This document shows, one piece after another, positions 36,774 through 39,962 of a stretch of 39,962 nt of DNA. The notes under the pieces are model-generated. The model was not told the origin of the DNA. It did no database searches and saw only the letters and a list, made by a program, of their open reading frames with translations. Location of the stretch: positions 1 to 39,962 of the forward strand of contig CASFQA010000008.1 in NCBI GenBank assembly GCA_949296775.1, given 5' to 3'. How positions within the stretch are numbered: the stretch's first letter is position 1; every line of letters starts with the position of its first letter. A program made the translations under genes and the position numbers. The stretch is from an uncultured bacterium. GTDB lineage: Bacteria > Bacillota_I > Bacilli_A > RFN20 > CAG-826.

Positions 36774-37853
36774 ATGCATGGCTACGGGGAGAAGTTCGAA
36801 AAGGCGGTGAAGCGGGTTTGCCGGATGCACGTCCGACTCCGTATCCTCTTTTCGGCAATGGGCATCCTATTGCTCTATCTCTGCATCCCGGTTATCCACG
36901 CCGCTCGGGGCGAAACGCCGCTTTTCGATAAACTGAGCCGGGAATGGAATCTCTACCTCGGGTTGATAATGCTGGGGGTCGGATTGATCGTCATCCTCTT
37001 TTCCTTAGTCTATCGCCTTCCTTCGATCATAGTCTATCTCCGGGTGAAGGAACGGACGATCCTCATATCCCAATACACCGACGGCAAGGATAAGGCGACG
37101 AAGAGGCGATGGGTGAGACTCCGCCGTTCCAATAAGCCGAAGGAAATAATCAGCTTAGCCACCTCCTATTGGGTTTTGGCCAATCGCTTCGCCGGGAAAG
37201 GGAAAAGGAAGGAGGGCGACAGCCGTTTTGATGGGAAGGTCTATCAGAAGTTCCTCTACTCCCTTTTGGTCTTTTCCATTTGCCTGGTTTCCCTTTTCCT
37301 TCTTTTCCCAGTCGCCTATATCCTTTTATCCAAATGGGATGCCAAGCATACGGTATATGACGGCAAGCGGCTTTCCTTCGACGGCGCTTATGGCGACCTG
37401 TTCAAACGGTGGTTCGTCTTTTACGCTTTGATCATCCTGACTTACGGCCTTTTCATTTTCCTGCTTCCCCGCCGGCTGGAGATTTGGCGTTATCGCCACA
37501 CCCATATCGAGGGGGAGGCCCCTTGCCTTGGCGGGACTTGGAGAGGGAACCTTATCATTGGCATGCTTTTCACCGGGGCCTGCAACCTCTTCAACATCCT
37601 GACCCTTAATCTTTTGCACCCCCTCGTCAAAGCCTGGAAGACCAAATACAACCAGAAACGGGTTTACCTAGACGGCAGCAAATTGGTGTTTGACGGCAAT
37701 TGCCTCCAATTTCTCGGCAAGTGGATCTTTTGGATGCTTCTTTGCCTGCTCACCTTGTTCGTCTTCGCCTTCTTCATCGATATCTGGATGAAGAAATGGA
37801 CGGTGCAGCATACCCATCTGGATGAGGAAAGACGACAAATCCCGGTTATTTAG
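36774..37853 (+). CDS. DUF898-like (YjgN) multi-pass membrane protein
   Basis: A 359-residue membrane protein with about six helices, for example LRILFSAMGILLLYLCIPVI near 22-41 and LIMLGVGLIVILFSLVYRL near 64-82. Three similar short soluble strands separate pairs of helices: KHTVYDGKRLSFDGAYGDLF, RHTHIEGEAPCLGGTWRGNL and KRVYLDGSKLVFDGNCLQFL. This repeated xHTxxDGxxLxFDGxxxxLF pattern before a helix pair is typical of DUF898/YjgN proteins, whose function is unknown. The cytoplasmic N-terminal part has a basic stretch (KDKATKRRWVRLRRSNKPK). Predicted leaderless. Confidence 0.65.
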   Translation: MHGYGEKFEKAVKRVCRMHVRLRILFSAMGILLLYLCIPVIHAARGETPLFDKLSREWNLYLGLIMLGVGLIVILFSLVYRLPSIIVYLRVKERTILISQYTDGKDKATKRRWVRLRRSNKPKEIISLATSYWVLANRFAGKGKRKEGDSRFDGKVYQKFLYSLLVFSICLVSLFLLFPVAYILLSKWDAKHTVYDGKRLSFDGAYGDLFKRWFVFYALIILTYGLFIFLLPRRLEIWRYRHTHIEGEAPCLGGTWRGNLIIGMLFTGACNLFNILTLNLLHPLVKAWKTKYNQKRVYLDGSKLVFDGNCLQFLGKWIFWMLLCLLTLFVFAFFIDIWMKKWTVQHTHLDEERRQIPVI

Positions 37854-38033
37854 TCAAGTTTTGCTTTTCGTTCTTTGCTTTTTGAATGCAACGATTCGGT
37901 TTTTCTAAGTTAAGGGTTTTCTTCATGCGATTTCCTTCCAAAGCAAAAGTAGGGTCTTGGATTCGTTTTGGGGATCCTCCTTTGACGGGTAGGCAACTTA
38001 AAGCCGATTTTGCTTCTTATTCTCGCCATTGCT

Positions 38034-38042
38034 TGCTATTCT
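38034..38042 (+). promoter_or_regulatory. Extended -10 of SGNH hydrolase gene, leaderless
   Basis: TG-C-TATTCT ending 6 nt before the ATG; no Shine-Dalgarno. Confidence 0.6.
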
Positions 38043-38048
38043 ATTTAT

Positions 38049-38819
38049 ATGAAAATCAAAGACTATTTGCTCCGTCCCGGGGAAAAACCCCTCGACGTGA
38101 TTAAGCCCGACTGTGGCTTTCTTTCCATCTTCAAAACCGTCGGCATCATCGGCGGTTCGGTCTCTTCCGGGGAGTTTGAGAGCCGGGAAAGCGGGAAAAC
38201 CGGTTACCACGATTTCCATCCTTATTCCTGGGCCCATTACCTCGCCACGGTGACCGGGTCCGATTATCGGGTCTATGCCCGGGGCGGGATGACGGCCGAG
38301 GAATATTACAAGACCTGGGCCGATCAATTCGGCTTCTGGGAACCCCGCCAAGCCTACATCCTGATGCTCGGCGGCAATGACCTTTTCACCTATCCCCGGG
38401 GCATCGGCAAAGCCGAAGACGTCGACCTTGAGCATCCCGAGAACAACGATGAGACCTATATCGGCTATATGGCCCGGGTGATGTCGAAACTGAAATCGGT
38501 TCAGCCGGATTGCTACCTTTTCGTCATCGGGCCTTTGATGAAGCTTGAGCCCGGACGGAAGGAAATATGCGACGAGGCCTATTCTGAGCTAAGCAAACTC
38601 TGCGGGCGTTATTCTCGCGCCTATCACCTCGAGCTCGCCAAATACGGCTTTTATTACGACGAGGATTGGAACGACAACTTCAAGATGGGCGGCCACCCCA
38701 ATCCAATGGGCTATGTGATCATGGCCCAAGCCATCGGGAACTATATCGATTACCTGATTCGGGCCAATCCGAACGAATTCAAGGAAGTCGCTTTCATCGG
38801 CACCCCTTACCGATATTGA
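38049..38819 (+). CDS. SGNH/GDSL-family hydrolase
   Basis: A 256-residue SGNH hydrolase. Block I is IGGSVSSGEFES with the nucleophile Ser, block II is ARGGMTAEEYY (Gly), block III is LMLGGNDLF (Asn) and block V is MGGHPNPMGY (His). The usual D-x-x-H of block V has a Gly-rich sequence before the His and no Asp three residues earlier, so the catalytic Asp may come from elsewhere (EDWNDN is close by). No signal peptide is seen, so the enzyme is intracellular. Likely an esterase or deacetylase of sugars or lipids; substrate unknown. The ATG chosen lies 6 nt after the -10 box. The 13-codon upstream extension would cross it. Confidence 0.85.
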   Translation: MKIKDYLLRPGEKPLDVIKPDCGFLSIFKTVGIIGGSVSSGEFESRESGKTGYHDFHPYSWAHYLATVTGSDYRVYARGGMTAEEYYKTWADQFGFWEPRQAYILMLGGNDLFTYPRGIGKAEDVDLEHPENNDETYIGYMARVMSKLKSVQPDCYLFVIGPLMKLEPGRKEICDEAYSELSKLCGRYSRAYHLELAKYGFYYDEDWNDNFKMGGHPNPMGYVIMAQAIGNYIDYLIRANPNEFKEVAFIGTPYRY

Positions 38820-38851
38820 TTGGCTTTTCGTTTGGGGAAGTTTTTTTGCGC

Positions 38852-38860
38852 TGCGATAAT
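38852..38860 (+). promoter_or_regulatory. Promoter of ABC exporter gene, leaderless
   Basis: TG-C-GATAAT ending 8 nt before the ATG, with TTGGGG 17 bp upstream (38832-38837). No Shine-Dalgarno. Confidence 0.6.
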
Positions 38861-38868
38861 CCGGGTCT

Positions 38869-39962
38869 ATGGCAAAGGAAAGCGGACGAACCTCATTCTC
38901 TTGCCTAAAAGGCAAGTATTGGCAGGTTTTCGGCGCCCCGATGATGAAGATCATCGAATGCGCGAGCGAAATCTGCGTCCCTTTCATCGTCCGTTCGATC
39001 ATCGATGACGGTTTATCCCAAGATGGGTCGCATTATGGACAGACGAGTTACATACTTTTTCTCTGCTCGCTGGTCTTGCTTTTCGCCCTCGTCGGTTTTG
39101 CCTTCACCATCTTGACCCAATACATCGCTTCCCGGGTCTCGACCGATTATGGCCACGATCTCCGACGGGACGTCTATTCCCAGCTGTCTTCTCTTTCTCC
39201 ATCCGAGATCGATCGATTTGGGCGGAGCAAAGCCCTTAATCTCCTCTCCAGCGATTCCTTCGCTTTGCAGAACGGGCTTTTCATGTTCATGCGGATCTTC
39301 GTCCGCTCGCCCTTCATCATCATCGGCTCGATCATCGCGAGCTTCGTCCTTAATCTTTACGCTGGCCTAGCGGTCGTTTCGGTTTTGCTGCTTTCGGCCT
39401 TATCCGTCAGCCTAATTTTGTCGCTTACCCCCAAAAAATACGGGGCCGTCCAAAACTCGCTCGACAAATTGACCTCGTTTGGGGAAGACGGGATCTACGG
39501 GGCAAGGGTCATCCGGAGCTTCAATAAGCAGAACGATGAAATCAGCTTGTTCAGAAAGGAATCCGCCGCCTATCAGGTCCGTTCCGATAACGTCGCCAAA
39601 ATCAACGCCGTTTTGAACCCTTTGAGCTTCGCGCTTATAAACCTCGCCGTCGTCGCGGTTTTTTACCTCGGCTCATTTCAATTCGAACTATCGGGTTTGT
39701 CGGCGGGGAGCATCGTCGCCATCATGGGGCTATTGACCCAGTCCTTGGCTTCGCTTATGTCCATTTCCCGACTCGTCACCTCTTTGTCGAAAGCCTATGC
39801 CTCGAAGAAACGCCTTGATCAATTTTTAGGGCTCAGCTCCTCCATCCAAGACGGAAAAAAGCCCCTCCCCGAGGTCAAGGAGGGCGAGCCCCTGCTCGAG
39901 GCCAGGCAGGCCTGCCTCTCCTACGGGGGCGAGTCATTGGCCCTCGACCACGTCGACTTCCT
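38869..39962 (+). CDS. ABC exporter, fused permease-ATPase (3' end outside window)
   Basis: 364 codons of a type 1 ABC exporter half-transporter. After a short N-terminus (MAKESGRTSFSCLKGKYWQV) comes the membrane domain with about six helices: PMMKIIECASEICVPFIV, YILFLCSLVLLFALVGFAF and later SPFIIIGSIIASFVLNLYAG. The conserved coupling segment FGRSKALNLLSSDSFALQNG and GIYGARVIRSFNKQ (intracellular loop 2) are typical of YheI/LmrA-like multidrug exporters. The nucleotide-binding domain begins near ACLSYGGESLALDHVDF and is cut before Walker A. A partner half-transporter is expected downstream. The start is placed 8 nt after the -10 box. Confidence 0.85.
   Translation, partial: MAKESGRTSFSCLKGKYWQVFGAPMMKIIECASEICVPFIVRSIIDDGLSQDGSHYGQTSYILFLCSLVLLFALVGFAFTILTQYIASRVSTDYGHDLRRDVYSQLSSLSPSEIDRFGRSKALNLLSSDSFALQNGLFMFMRIFVRSPFIIIGSIIASFVLNLYAGLAVVSVLLLSALSVSLILSLTPKKYGAVQNSLDKLTSFGEDGIYGARVIRSFNKQNDEISLFRKESAAYQVRSDNVAKINAVLNPLSFALINLAVVAVFYLGSFQFELSGLSAGSIVAIMGLLTQSLASLMSISRLVTSLSKAYASKKRLDQFLGLSSSIQDGKKPLPEVKEGEPLLEARQACLSYGGESLALDHVDF

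Noticed and set aside
37886-38104. 72-codon frame across the SGNH promoter
   Set aside because: It runs over the -10 box and into the SGNH gene in another frame; no start signal.

Overview
The window looks like a chromosomal segment of an uncultured low-GC-lineage Firmicute (Bacilli/Erysipelotrichia/RF39-like; inferred from RNase J, an Spx-type ArsC protein, long-form HPF, YitT, YlbF-RsmD-CoaD order, archaeal-type ProS and CCA-encoding tRNAs). From about 11 kb rightward the DNA is visibly G+C-rich with codons ending in C/G. From 1 to about 10.9 kb it is much more AT-rich, and the change falls at a tRNA-Leu gene. The species assignment is weak; the contrast between the two parts is plain.

Region 1 (1-2.6 kb, all leftward) is the start of a phage-type early/replication module: DUF2815 (cut by the window edge), DUF2800, three small proteins and a sigma-region-4-like protein. 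Region 2 (2.9-7.0 kb, rightward) is a two-gene Hachiman-like defence pair: a HamA/DUF1837-like protein and a HamB-like superfamily 2 helicase. The HamA-like protein appears to have lost the nuclease E-x-K pair. Region 3 (7.05-10.6 kb, leftward) reads as one five-gene operon: small HTH regulator, EcoRI-type restriction enzyme, RsrI-type adenine methyltransferase, a GIY-YIG protein with a RAMA-like tail, and a trypsin-like protease. Upstream of its promoter is a four-copy array of 19-bp repeats, then the 3' end of tRNA-Leu(GAG). The whole AT-rich block is best read as a mobile element (prophage or island) joined to the 3' end of that tRNA and carrying defence genes; no integrase is visible in the window.

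Region 4 (11.2-40 kb) is a compact housekeeping chromosome: mgtE, pduL plus a TSCPD protein, metK behind a SAM-I-like riboswitch, hpf, an unknown two-gene pair, nitroreductase, an RluA-type pseudouridine synthase, phosphoglucomutase, HAD phosphatase and trpS, spx and a membrane protein, a CYTH protein, an EIIB-like membrane protein, maf and RNase J, def, ylbF-rsmD-coaD, a laccase-domain pseudoenzyme, a membrane thioredoxin-like protein, yitT, a degenerate GGDEF-EAL protein, proS, a GNAT, a DUF898-like membrane protein, an SGNH hydrolase and the start of an ABC exporter. Four tRNA genes are present (Leu-GAG, Ser-GGA, Ser-CGA, Ser-GCU), all of the long-variable-arm class. Convergent neighbours overlap at their 3' ends and many intrinsic terminators are recognisable.

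A recurring feature of region 4 is promoter placement. For eleven genes a -10 box, often preceded by TGn, ends only 6-10 nt before the start codon and no Shine-Dalgarno sequence is present. These genes are probably transcribed as leaderless mRNAs, next to others in the same window that have ordinary Shine-Dalgarno leaders.
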